A stretch of 64,000 nt of DNA, from the NCBI RefSeq assembly GCF_019279795.1, contig NC_056747.1, positions 1,000,528,906 through 1,000,592,905 of the forward strand, in the 5' to 3' direction. The notes under the pieces were generated by a model. That model made no database searches. It was not told the origin of the DNA and saw nothing but the letters and a program-made list of their open reading frames with translations. The DNA is from Protopterus annectens. Taxonomy: Eukaryota; Chordata; Ceratodontiformes; Protopteridae. A program made the translations under genes and the position numbers. Positions 22,441 to 32,430 of the stretch are shown here, piece after piece. Within the stretch, counting starts at the first letter, position 1, and each line of letters opens with the position of its first letter.

Positions 22441-25226
22441 TTAGTATACTGTGCCTCTGTCTAACAGTGACACAGAAGTGATACCCGGGGTAAACCTATA
22501 ATCTCCCATCCACTCATCAAGATTCCTCTTGAAGAGAGTCAATGAGGGACTCTGCCTAACCTGGACTGGAATTTTATTCCAGAGTGAAGGGAGCCTCTGG
22601 GTTATGAATCTGTCCCTCCAGCATGTCCTATTTATTTCAGTGCTGAGGTTCAAGTCTCTCGAGCTTGTAGCTCAATGGGATTTGGATTTTCTGAGGTGCA
22701 GCATGTCCATTAATTCCGGGTTGGACATGGCTTTATATGTCAGGCACAGATCGCCTCTAAGCAGGCGGTATGCCACTGAGTAGAGATGGAGTTTCTTTAA
22801 CCGGGCAGCATATGGCATCTGTTTGAGCCCTTTGATCCTCTTGGTGAGGTACGTTTGGGGTCTTTCCAGTTGCTGCAGGTGTCTGGTAAGGTACATCCCA
22901 AAAGGGGCATTGTACTCAATTATGGGCCTGATGAGGGATGAGTAAAGAGGCACAATGACTTCCCCTGTTCTAGATGTGAATCCCTTCATGATCAGGTGGG
23001 CTATATAAAATGTTTTTCTAACCACTTTGGCCATGTGGTTGTCAAATGAGAGATTTCTATCAACTTGGGTCCCCAGGTCCCTAATTACTTCTTCTGTACT
23101 TAATGGATTACCACCTATGTGGTAATTTGTGGGCACTTTGTTTTGCCAAAGGGGATGACTATACACTTTTTGGCATTTAGCTTGAGGCCATGGCTCTGGC
23201 ACCAGTTGTCTGTTTCTATGAGGCCCTTTTGGAGGATGCTTGTGTTGGCTGGAGAGTCGATTATGGCACCCAGTTTGCAGTCATCTGTGAACTTGGTCAG
23301 CCACAGTCCTTCCATGTTGGCCTGTACCTCCGAGAAATATATACTGAACAAGAGAGGTCCCAGGACTGAGCCTTGTGGGATGCCACTTGTAACTGGTTTG
23401 GAGTCTGACATGGCTCCAGCAATTCTAACCATGTGGGTTCTGTCCTTGAGCCAGTTTGCAACCCATCTAGTCACATAGGGGTTTATATTTAAGCTGGTGA
23501 GCTTATCTATAATGCCTAAGTGAGGTATTGTATCGAAGGCTTTTGCGAGGTCCAGGTAGGCTGTGTGGACCACCTTCCCCTCGTCAGTGGCCTTGGTGAC
23601 TGTTTCAAAGAAATCAACCAGGTTTAAGAGGCAGGATCTGCCCTTAACAAAGCTGAACTGGGTAGGATCCAGTGTCTGTAGGTCCCCAATATCTTTATTT
23701 ATGAGGTCCATGATGATCCTTTCCATAGCTTTGCAGACCAAGCTAGTCAGGCTTATGGGGCGATAGTTTCCAGGATCCGTTGAGGCACCACCTTTGTGGA
23801 GAGGGACCACTGTTGCTGTATGCCACTCTTTGGGTACATATCCTGTAGTAAGGCTGAGACTGAACAGTAGTTTTATGTTTGGGTTTAGCTCTTCTTGGAG
23901 TTCATGTAGGATGCAGCCCGGGACACCGTCTGGTCCCATTGATGCTGTGTTTTTTGCTTTGGAGAGGGCAGCTCTTACCTGAGCATCTGAGATGTCAGGG
24001 GGGCAGCACTCTTCTGGGATAGATATTTGCCCTTTTGGTGGGGAGTTTGCGCTGAACCTGTCAGCTAGGATGTTGGCAATGTCTGTGGGTTCGGTGTATT
24101 TTTTGTTATTTTGGACTAATTCTGAGCATATCTGGGAATTCCCACCCAGGTTCCTAACATAATTAAAGAAAGCCTTGTGATTATCCTTAGTGTCCTGTGC
24201 AATTTTTCTTTCGAAGCTGGCCTTAGACGATTTTATGAGTGCCCATAGTTTTTTGCTAATACTGATCAGAGATGACTTCCCTTTTTGGGATTTTTCTCTA
24301 TCATGTAGTAGCTTCCTCCTTCTATTGTATAGTTTGTTTATGGCTGGGGTCCACCATACAGGATGTCTGCCTTTGGAGGATTGGGTCTTGGTTTTATTTG
24401 GGATTGCATGATCCATGCATTCCTGAAGGTGTTCATAGAATGCATTTATAAAGGATTCTGCGGTCTGGGACGTATTTTCCACAGGCCCGGGGGCTTTGAA
24501 GGATTCCACCTTGGTTTTGAGGAGTGTGAAATTTGCTTTAGAGAAGTTTTTCACTGTGGTTTTCAGGGCAGGAGGTGGAGTCGGGATGTGAATATCCATT
24601 GAGATTAGTTTATGGTCTGATCTTATCAGTGAGGGATAAACTTCTGGTTTGGAGCATAGAGTCACCATGTTGGTGATGATCAGGTCCAGTATGTTTTCCC
24701 CTCTTGTGGGAGTGGTAACAAGTTGTTCTATAGCATTTGAGTTTATAAATTCTAGGAATCTTTGTGCTAGGGTGTTGGAGCTAGAGTAATGCTCCCAGTC
24801 TATGTTTGGGTAGTTGAAGTCACCCAATATAATGGTGTTTGGAGAGACCTTCATATTTTCCAGTGTTCTCAGGAAGGCCGAGTGGGGTTCCTGGGTTTGG
24901 GAGGGTGGTCTGTAGCAAGCTATAAACTGGAAGGCAGTTTTACCCACTGTTAGTTGCACATGGATAGTCTCTGATGCTTCCTGCTGTGCCACCAACCTGG
25001 AAGTGTGGGTATCTTTGACGAATATTGATACTCCCCCTCCTTTTGTGGTTCAGTCCAAGTTTTGGGGCCGAAAAGCATGGTATGAGGTATAACCTGGTAG
25101 TGCTGGGGTGCTCTCAGGAGCCTTGAACCAGGTTTCTGTTACTGCACAGATATCGATGTTCTCCATGCTAAGGAGAGTTTTGAGTGCATGCATCTTGAGG
25201 TTTAGACTTCTGGCATTGAGTAGCAT
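22441..25226 (-). pseudogene. CR1 ORF2: endonuclease-reverse transcriptase
   Basis: Role: nicks target DNA and copies the LINE RNA by target-primed reverse transcription. The APE-type endonuclease starts MLLNARSLNLKMHALKTLL and contains VTETWF, ILGDFNYPNIDWEHY, PTRGENILDLIITNM and IRSDHKLIS. The RT follows with NTASMGPDGVPGCILHELQE, PLHKGG...NYRPISLTSLVCKAME, AYLDLAKAFDTIPH (motif A), SGIPQGSVLGPLLF (motif B) and TKFTDDCKLGA (motif C, Thr where Ala or Val is usual). The C-terminus is TCWRDRFITQRLPSLWNKIP up to 22441. Defects: a stop near 25051, a frameshift near 23140, and a break near 22660. The longest uninterrupted frame is 626 codons (24995-23115). Confidence 0.9.
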
Positions 25227-25255
25227 CACTCTTAGTTTCTTATCCCTTGTGATAC

Positions 25256-26254
25256 CTATGGAGGTGGGTTTGTCTTTTGAGCCTTGCCTAAAAAAGGCAC
25301 TATGGGGGTAGCAAGAGCCTTTGCCATTATCTGAAAGCCCAGGGGTGACAGGTGCAAGCCGTCCCTAGCGAAGCATCGTGGCTTGTTGAGCATGTCATCC
25401 CAGGCTGACAGGCATTGGATCCCCTTTGAATGACACCAATACTTAAGCCAATTGTTGAAATTGATCATCTTGTCTTCATATTGTGGCATCATTCTTGGTG
25501 AGGGTAAGATGCTACTCAAGGTCAGGGTCATTCCGGGCTGGGCTACATGCTCAGAGAGCTCCTCTATGTCTCTTTTCATGTAGTCCAGAGAGGTACATCT
25601 CAGGTCATTCACACCAGCATGGACAATGACTGAGTCATATTTGTACTTGCCTTGGAGTGACCTGAGAGCTTGTGTTATGTGGCGGATCCTAGCGCCCGAC
25701 AGGCAGCTCACAGTGACCTTCTCCTTGTTCAGCCTGTTGAGCGGTACGTCAGTGTGCCTGATGATAGAGTCACCTATTAAAAGTGTATCAGGTGTGTTGT
25801 TTAGCCTTAAGGGCTGTGACTGTTCGACACACTGGTTTTGTGAGCTATGTGTTGCACGTGTTTTGTTTTGGGGTAGCGGTTACTTGTGTGTCTGCTTTGG
25901 AGGTCTCTGCTGCTTAGGCAGATTTTTATTTAGAACCTCCGAGTATGTTTTTGTGTGTTTATGTGTTTGGTTTCCTGTCATGGTAGGTCTATGTGAGACT
26001 GGAATTGTAGTGAGTGTGGTTTCCTTCTCCTCCTGACTGGTTTCGCCAGTACTGAGTTGAGAGAGCTTAGCCTACAGTATGGCTATATGGTTGCATCTCT
26101 CACATGTGTTGGAATTTGTTGGGAGGAGGAGAGGGTTGTCTGTGTACATGAGGCAGTTGTAACATTGCCTCAAGATTCCCAGATTCACCAGCTGGACTGG
26201 AGAGGAGATTGACAACTGACCTTTGGACATGCTAGAATAGTATTGGGAATTCAT
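25256..26254 (-). pseudogene. CR1 ORF1 with SGNH/GDSL esterase domain
   Basis: CR1/L2 ORF1 proteins often carry an SGNH hydrolase (lipase/acetylesterase fold) thought to aid RNP or membrane interactions. Here the GDS block is LLIGDSIIRHTDVPLNRL near 25790, the GxND block is VIVHAGVNDL near 25620, and the catalytic Asp-His block is DGLHLSPLG near 25345. All three blocks are intact. The N-terminal part has paired cysteines (CYNC...CERC, 26180-26090), zinc-finger-like. Two starts are possible (26254 or 26230). A stop near 26073 interrupts the frame. The 3' part, 25711-25256, is open. Confidence 0.8.
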
Positions 26255-26290
26255 TTATAATTGAAAAAAAAGGGCCAACGGGGAACAAGG

Positions 26291-26613
26291 TACTCAAGGG
26301 GAGTTTGTGAGTGTGTAGTGCTTTTAATTTTTTACTACTGACTTATACAATTGCTTTAGTGAGCAAGTGCCAGGTAACTTAAATGCAATGTTTTACAGGT
26401 AACTTAAATGCAAAAACAACAAACAGTAACTTTCTTTCAAGTGAAACAAGGAAATAAGTACAGTAAGCAATGCAGATATCACTAGGGATCCACAGAAGCA
26501 CTTAAAAACCACGTTTTAGGTGGAATTAGTGTTTCAGGGAAATAACAAGCAAACAAACAACAAGCATACAAACAAAGCTAGATTCAGCAGGTCTGGATCT
26601 AGTCTATGCTACA
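26291..26613. repeat. left part of the tandem-repeat block (possible CR1 5' region)
   Basis: TAACTTAAATGCAA is repeated near 26390 and 26400. From about 26520 to 26613 the sequence matches the unit seen again at 31440-31512 (for example AAAGCTAGATTCAGCAGG). The block lies directly 5' of the minus-strand CR1 copy 4 and is cut by the hAT insertion at 26613. Confidence 0.6.
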
Positions 26614-26630
26614 CACGGCCGGCCTTAGGC
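26614..26630 (+). repeat. hAT left terminal inverted repeat
   Basis: CACGGCCGGCCTTAGGC, 15 of 17 bases matching the reverse complement of 30865-30881. The subterminal region also shares CCTAGG-type motifs. Confidence 0.9.
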
Positions 26631-27546
26631 ATAGGCGAACTAGGCGACCGCCTAGGGTGCTGTACAGATCAGTCTCTTAAAGGGCGCAGTTTTTATTTAT
26701 GCATGTACTTTTTATGTAAGTATTTCAATTAACCAAGTTTGCACTCTTCTCGCCGCCCTGCTGGTGTAACCGGAAGTCACTTACAGCTGCAGGTTGGCCA
26801 GGACGCTTTAAAAAAAAAAATGAGGGACAGTTTGACAGCTGAGAGGTATGCATGTGTGCATTTCATTCCATTGTCCCATATATGAATCTTACTAGTAATA
26901 CTAGGTTAGCCAATGACACCACAATGTAAGCAGAAAACCAAGTTACAGATCCGTACAACTTTTTGATCTTTGAACTGCCCTGCCAACAGTGACACTTAGA
27001 AAAACTGATCACAAACTACTACAAACAACGTTAACAGAAGAAAATACTGTATTTCATCCAAAACAACCTGGACTGAAAGTAGCTTAAATGCCAACAAAAG
27101 TAGTTCCAAAGAAAATGAAAATGACCTTTACTACTACCAGAATTGACAATCCAGTGTATCTCCTTAATTGCACAATTTTCTAATCAAAGGCAGCAAATGT
27201 CAGAGTGCAGTCGCAAAAGTGAATTAATCAGAAATCTAGACTCTTGTTTTAATATAAGGCGTAACTGTTAACAGCCCTGAAAAAAACAGCTCACAAAACA
27301 ACTGAGCACAAGTCGTTGGGTCTGTAGCTACTCTATCTGTTTCATGCACAGAACTGCAACAAAGGAAAACCCACCGTTGAAAAGATAAAGCAAACACTGT
27401 AAGCTGGATATATAAATTTTCTAAATATGGTTAGATTGTTGTAATATGTAATGATCAGAAACTACAACTCCAGCATTGAAAGAATTTTTGTTTTGGAAAA
27501 CATGGCCTAAATTACTTTACTCCTATTCTGCATCTGTAGGACTTAC

Positions 27547-27690
27547 TTCCAGAGTTTTCACAAGGATTTTCATGTATGTTTCTGTAATCTCCAAAGATAT
27601 TCCAAACATTGATGGCAGTAAAATAAACACCACCACAACAAACAAGAATACAGTCAACACATTGATAGCTATGTCCCCAATGTCTTCCAT
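27547..27690 (-). CDS. gpat3: GPAT3-like first coding exon, inside a hAT element
   Basis: Role of the family: glycerol-3-phosphate acyltransferase 3 (AGPAT9), an ER membrane enzyme that makes lysophosphatidic acid from glycerol-3-phosphate and acyl-CoA. Seen here: 48 codons from ATG at 27690, starting MEDIGDIAINVLTVF, then FILLPSMFGISLEITE and YMKILVKTLE. From memory, human GPAT3 starts MEGAELAGKIL and continues FILLPSVFGVSLGISEIYMK and ILVKTLE, so the match runs through the whole second half, including the N-terminal hydrophobic segment. The frame ends exactly at a canonical donor, GTAAGT (27546-27541), and a CAG acceptor-like site lies at about 27701-27703, so this is an exon, not a processed copy. 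No further GPAT3 exon or the acyltransferase HX4D motif is present nearby. Its place inside a hAT with a target duplication suggests capture; a displaced genuine exon is less likely. Confidence 0.75.
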
Positions 27691-27722
27691 TTTCACTACT
27701 GACAAGCAGGACCCAAATCATA

Positions 27723-27987
27723 CCTCTCAACTGTACAGATTTTTGCAGAATGACCAGATTTTTGCCTCATATTTTTGGTGTATTCCTCCTAAAATCTATA
27801 CTTTTCTTTTCTGGCAAATATCTGAGGATTTAAGTAATTAAATAATGACAAATATTTGAGTTTAAGACTCCACATCCTTCAGAAAATTCATGCTAATGCA
27901 AAACCTATTATTAAAAGCAATATTTAAAATCTGTCCCCTCATCATTTTAGGCTTTGTCCATATTTTTTGCTCTAAGAGGTTGAGAGG
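27723..27987 (+). mobile_element. CCTCTCAAC-family MITE in the hAT element, copy 1
   Basis: The ends CCTCTCAAC and GTTGAGAGG are perfect inverted repeats flanked by TA on both sides, suggesting a TA-target (Tc1/mariner-like) duplication. The interior begins TGTACAGATTTTTGCAGAAT. It lies just upstream of the GPAT3-like exon on that exon's strand. Confidence 0.75.
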
Positions 27988-27999
27988 TATGACCTGAAT

Positions 28000-28536
28000 C
28001 CCTAAGAATCAGGACTTCTGACCTCACGAACTACACTGCATGCATTGATACTGTAAAGACTTCAATTTCTTATTTACTTCCTGCATAGAGCACCCCTCCT
28101 TGGTAACCCCACCCTTTGCTGTTGGGGCACTTCCCGCTTCCCTGTTTTATCTTGGTTTGCTACATTGCTTATATGTTTTGACCAGCGTGATGCAAACATG
28201 TGCTAAGTCTTATACTGCTATGAAAAATGTCATGCATATGCAATCTTTTCATTTGTGTTGTCTTTTAAATTGTGTCTTAAGTAGTAACTTCAGTGTCAAG
28301 TTTCGTAGTCGCTCCTTGGGGTTCTTAAGGATGGTATAGAGGTGATGAGGGAATAGTTTGCATTGGGATCTTCTCATTGTGGAATAAATGGAAAATATAT
28401 TACGTGGCGTCAAAAATAGTTAATCCCTCTCTCACACATACACAATCAGACAGATTTTTAACACGTTTGTTTGATTGCGTATCGATTTATGATTTATGCA
28501 CTTACTTGCATTTGTTGACTGGGAAAGTCTTAGGAA
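28000..28536. other. unassigned interior of the hAT element
   Basis: No transposase, exon or repeat was recognised. A C-rich stretch near 28085-28150 stands out from the AT-rich surroundings but carries no convincing frame. Confidence 0.5.
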
Positions 28537-28538
28537 TA

Positions 28539-28846
28539 CCTCTCAACCTCTTAGCGCAAGAAATCTGGACAAAGCCTGACATAATGGGGGGGGCACAATG
28601 ACCTAAAATAGGGAGGGGCAGATTTAAATATAGCTCTTACAAACTTTGAAAGTTGCTAGAATAAACAGGTTTTGTGTTAGTATGCATTTTCTGAAGGACG
28701 TGAAGTCCAAAACTTAAATGTCTATCATTATTTAGTATCTTCAGTCCTCAGTATTTTGTCAGAAAACCACAACTTTTAGGAAGAACAGACCAAAAAATGT
28801 GAGGCAGAAATCTGCAAATTAAGCGAAAATCTGGACAGTTAAGAGG
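28539..28846 (+). mobile_element. CCTCTCAAC-family MITE in the hAT element, copy 2
   Basis: Left CCTCTCAACCTC; right CTGGACAGTTAAGAGG, flanked by TA on both sides. The interior matches copy 3 in reverse complement (TTGCTAGAATAA, TTCTGAAGGA). Has a G8 run near 28586. Confidence 0.75.
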
Positions 28847-29100
28847 TATTTCTAAAACAAACTCATTTTCATCAGTGGACCGAGGAGAAAAGCTCCAGAG
28901 ACCAGAAAGTATGATGTTTAACTTAGCTTGTAACAGACAATTTATATATAGATATCAGATAACACTATTCTCAATTGGATAGATATCTGTACAGTTAAGT
29001 AGACTGTTATTGACTTTATTTAAGTATAGGAAATGTGGAAAACTAGGGAAAAATCTCAGGATTGTAATAAAACTACGACAAGAAAGGGAAAGGAAACATA

Positions 29101-29735
29101 CCTCTCAACTGTCCAGATTTTCACTGAATGTCCAGATTTTTGCCTCATGTTTTTGGTCTGTTCCTCATAAAATTTGTATTTTTTTTTTTTTACCAACGAA
29201 ATGCTTCTAGGGAACACCAGCTCTAGAAATGTGCACGAACCATATGAATATTCCCCAGAATAGAAAGCCACGATCCACGTAGTAAAAACTGTTTATTGTA
29301 GTAAAATAATAATAAATATATTTTTAAATTCTAATTGCACATTAATTGATCAGATGGTAACATTTTGGCGATTTTTTAACTATTTAAAGTTTAGCTATTG
29401 AGCTGTTAAATGTTCTGATGAAATCTATACTTGTTAGATGAAAGCGCTCAACGTTTTTTGTATTTTACTACAATAAACAGATTTTACTACGTGGATCGTG
29501 GCTTTCTATTCTGGGGAATATTCATATTTTTTTTTAGCAAATCAGTGGGATGTTCTGAGGAATGACGTTACTAAATAATTATATACATTTGTGTTTCAGA
29601 CTTCATATTCTTCAGAAAAATACACACTAAGACAAATCCAATTATTCTAGCAACTTTCAAAGTTTATAAGAGTAATATTTAAAATATGTCTCTATTTTGG
29701 TCTTTTGTCCCCCCATTCTGTCAGTGTTTGTGTGT
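29101..29735 (+). mobile_element. CCTCTCAAC-family MITE in the hAT element, copy 3, split
   Basis: It starts CCTCTCAACTGTCCAGATTT after TA and continues to about 29190. It resumes at about 29530 (AGCAAATCAGTGGGATGTTC) and ends near 29735 without a clear right repeat. The gap is a younger MITE. Confidence 0.7.
29242..29527. mobile_element. young MITE with ~67-bp near-perfect inverted repeats
   Basis: The left arm ATATGAATATTCCCCAGAAT and onward, about 67 bases, is repeated in reverse complement at the right end with a single difference. The AT-rich centre has no coding capacity. Because the arms are almost identical and it interrupts another MITE, it is the youngest layer in this nest. Its true left limit might lie as far out as about 29191. 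The superfamily is not assignable. Confidence 0.8.
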
Positions 29736-29739
29736 GTAT

Positions 29740-30860
29740 TTATTATCTGTATATCTATATACATACCTTATACATGCATACATGCTTGAATATGTGTGTG
29801 TATCGGGCATTTGTTGACATACCAAAATATAAGTTTCAGAATTGATTTTCTCTAGTAGAATTATTTCGGATTTTCTCTAATAGAATTATTTCAAGCATCA
29901 CAACTGTCAACATGTATTTCAGACAAGAACTGCATTTTGTGAGGCATGGGTAAATGAACCTCATTATACTGCTTTGCTATAAAAACAGAGAAATTTTATA
30001 GAACATTGCTTCCCTGACAGAATCAATTAAAACATAAATAATACTTATTTTTGGTTTGTCCTTTTTTTGCTACAACTTAAAATTTGTTTCACTGCTTATT
30101 AAAAGAATGTTTAAAACTACAAATTTAAAACATATTCTAATAAGTGGTGCTGTATTATACAAGGAATATAATATAAGGAATATAATTCAATACAATCAGA
30201 AAAGTGAATTAAAGAATAAATATATGTATGCATGGCCTTAAAAAATGTGTGCAAGGAGTCTGTTTTGAAAACAACCCAAAGTTAAACCTAATTCTCCAAC
30301 AACCAGAAGCATTTCTATGAATGTGGGTTTTCATGCTGTTTCAATGAATGTGAGTTTTGCCATTTCAATGAATGTTTCAAGTTTCAAGGGCAGTCAAGTT
30401 TACTGCTCATGCTAAGTCTGTTTTCAATGTGAGACTGTATTGTTTGGGTAGCAAATGGCTATCTGTGTTTGTGCTATTTTATTTCAATATCTGTAATCAT
30501 TGTAGAAACAAATAATAGAACATATGCATGGTAACTGGTGAGATAACCAAATAATGGAACACTGGAATGGCTGAGGAGGGGATGCTCTGGGGTGGTGGTC
30601 TATTACCCTTCCTAGAACCCTAGTTGACCATGATCTGGCTCTGGTATTTCAAGTAGAAAATACATATGCAAAGGTAGCTGCAGTTTAACTACATTACAAG
30701 ATATCTTTTTCTTCCAATGCATTTAAATAATTTAAGGAAATGACTGGAGTGGCTTTCTTGGGGAATGACCCAGTGGGTGTGGATCAAATAGGGGTGTTTC
30801 ATGAGTGTGGTGTGGGTGGGGCTTAAGGGACGCCGGAACACTACTTCGCCTAGGGCATCA
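29740..30860. other. unassigned right part of the hAT element
   Basis: AT-rich. Local duplications occur: an AGAATTATTTC repeat at 29858-29893 and CAATGAATGTGAGTTT-like units at 30310-30390. No gene or transposase recognised. Confidence 0.5.
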
Positions 30861-30864
30861 TTTC

Positions 30865-30881
30865 GGCTAAGGCCGGCCCTG
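30865..30881 (-). repeat. hAT right terminal inverted repeat
   Basis: The minus strand reads CAGGGCCGGCCTTAGCC, the usual CAGGG-type hAT start, followed by the ATGCTACA target duplication. Confidence 0.9.
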
Positions 30882-30889
30882 ATGCTACA

Positions 30890-32134
30890 GCAAACAAGGT
30901 GTACCAATTTCAGTAAGAAACAGTTCAAATATGCAGGCACTATAACCTTTAACCAGAAATTCCCAGCTCAGAAGGGCAGAGTCCATCCTCTCCTCCCACA
31001 AGAGTGCAAACCATGAACCCTTTTATGTAAAATAACTGGCCTGAAGCCCAAGTGCTTAAACCAGAATTAATACACTTTTAGAATAACAGACACTGAGCCC
31101 TCAATCAGCAGTTCCCAACTTAGAAGGATGTAAGTTACCTGTTCTGCCACTACAGTGCAGACCACAAACCTTCTTAATGTAAAACAACTGGCCTGAAGCC
31201 CAAGTGCTTAAACCAGAATGAATACACTTTTAGAATAACAGGCACTGAGCCCTCAATCAGCAGTTCCCAACTTAGAAGGATGTAAGCTACCTGTCCTTCC
31301 ACAACAGTGCAGGCCACAAACCTTCCTAATGTAAAACAACTGGTCTGAAGCCCAAGTGCTTAATCTAAAAGACTTAGAATGATAGCTACACTTTAATCAA
31401 GTTACTACCAAGCAGTAATAAATACAATTTAATACTTTAAAGAATGCCTGGATTAGTGCTCAAGTTATACAAACAAAGCTAGATTCAGCAGGCCTGGATC
31501 TAGTCTATGCTACAGCAAACAAGGTGTACCAATTTCAGTAAGAAGCAGTTCAAATATGCAGACACTATAAGCCTTTAACCAGAAATTCCCAGCTCATAAG
31601 GGCAGAGTCCAGCCTCTCCTCCCACAAGAGTTCAGACCACGAACCCTTTAATGTAAAATAACTGGCCTGAAGCCCAAGTGCTTAAACCAGCATTAATACA
31701 CTTTTAGAATAACAGACACTGAGCCCTCAATCAGCAGTTCCCAACTTAGAAGGATGTAAGCTACCTGTTCTGCCATAACAGTGCAGACCACAAACCTTCG
31801 TAATGTAAAACAACTGGTCTGAAGCCCAAGTGTTTAAACTAAAATGCTTAGAATGAGTTACACCAAGCAGTAATAAATACAACTGAGTACTTTTAAGATA
31901 ACGCAAAAGCAAAATAAAGTTGGAAGAAACACAAATACAGTAAAAGCAGATCATTTTTTTGAGTGAGCAAATGAGATGGGCCCAGGACAGATACAAGTGC
32001 AAATGCAGGCCTTCAAATCAGAAAGTTGAGAGAGATGGAAGACCACCCAAACAGCCAATAACTACAAATTCTGGGCCAGAATGATGATGTGTGAGGGAAA
32101 ACAGCAAAATATCTTAGTAAAAATAATTTATTTT
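30890..32134. repeat. tandem-repeat block, ~140-bp and ~620-bp units
   Basis: Units contain GTAAAACAACTGGCCTGAAG, CCCAAGTGCTTAAACCAGAA and CACTGAGCCCTCAATCAGCA, and recur near 31030, 31180, 31330, 31660 and 31810. They are organised as two long units (26569-26613 plus 30890-31468, and 31469 onward), the second with fewer short units. The block was whole before the hAT insertion. It lies directly 5' of the minus-strand CR1 copy 4 and may be its promoter-monomer array; that is inference. The L1-type LINE inserted at its right edge. Confidence 0.7.
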
Positions 32135-32152
32135 AAAAATCAGTAATTGCAG
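32135..32152 (+). repeat. left target-site duplication of the L1-type LINE
   Basis: AAAAATCAGTAATTGCAG, repeated exactly at 38958-38975. The first bases merge with the poly-A on the right, so the true length is 15-18 bases. Confidence 0.9.
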
Positions 32153-32430
32153 GAGTTCAAAATGGCCACTGTTCTGTGAGCACTGCTATCACCTAGGTCT
32201 CGATATACCCTGGATTAAAACAAACCCAGAAGGCAACGCAGAATTAATAATACAGAAATAACTTTAGATATTTACTGCTAATATCATCCAGCAAACAAAA
32301 GAGGAAGAAAAAGTGACAGATTCAGCTCAGAAACAGCAGGATTAACTAAGATTTCTGAATAACAGCTTAAGCAATGTGCTACTAAGGCCCTGCATCTGAC
32401 TGCAAGATTGGTAAAACACTATACAGCAAG

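Larger units (their letters stand above)
22316..26290 (-). mobile_element. CR1-type LINE copy 4, near full length
   Basis: This is the best-preserved CR1 copy. It has an ORF1 with zinc-finger-like and SGNH-esterase segments (26254-25256), an ORF2 with endonuclease and RT (about 25226-22441), and a short 3' UTR ending in (CTATGAAC)n, seen on the plus strand as GGTTCATAGGTTCATAGG. ORF1 and ORF2 are separated by only about 30 bases. It carries a few stops and at least one frameshift, so it is probably inactive but recent relative to its neighbours. The 5' UTR limit is uncertain and may extend into the tandem block to the right. Confidence 0.9.
26614..30881. mobile_element. hAT-type DNA transposon, nonautonomous, 4,268 bp
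   Basis: The ends are inverted repeats: CACGGCCGGCCTTAGGC on the left and, reverse complemented, CAGGGCCGGCCTTAGCC on the right. Flanking 8-bp direct repeats ATGCTACA (26606-26613 and 30882-30889) are the expected hAT target duplication. An unoccupied copy of the same target, with a single ATGCTACA, is present in the tandem block near 31508. No transposase was recognised. The interior holds a GPAT3-like coding exon (27547-27690, minus), three MITEs, an L2-like tail scrap near 28865-28910 and otherwise unassigned DNA. Confidence 0.9.

Noticed and set aside
25256-25711. A host SGNH esterase gene
   Set aside because: It lies immediately 5' of a CR1 endonuclease-RT and a second copy of the same frame lies in CR1 copy 1 (10237-10449).
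27547-27690. GPAT3 processed pseudogene
   Set aside because: The match stops at an intact GTAAGT donor and intronic sequence follows; a retrocopy would continue into the next exon.
30890-32134. Tandem block as the 5' UTR of the L1-type LINE
   Set aside because: The LINE's left target duplication is at 32135-32152, so the block lies outside that element.
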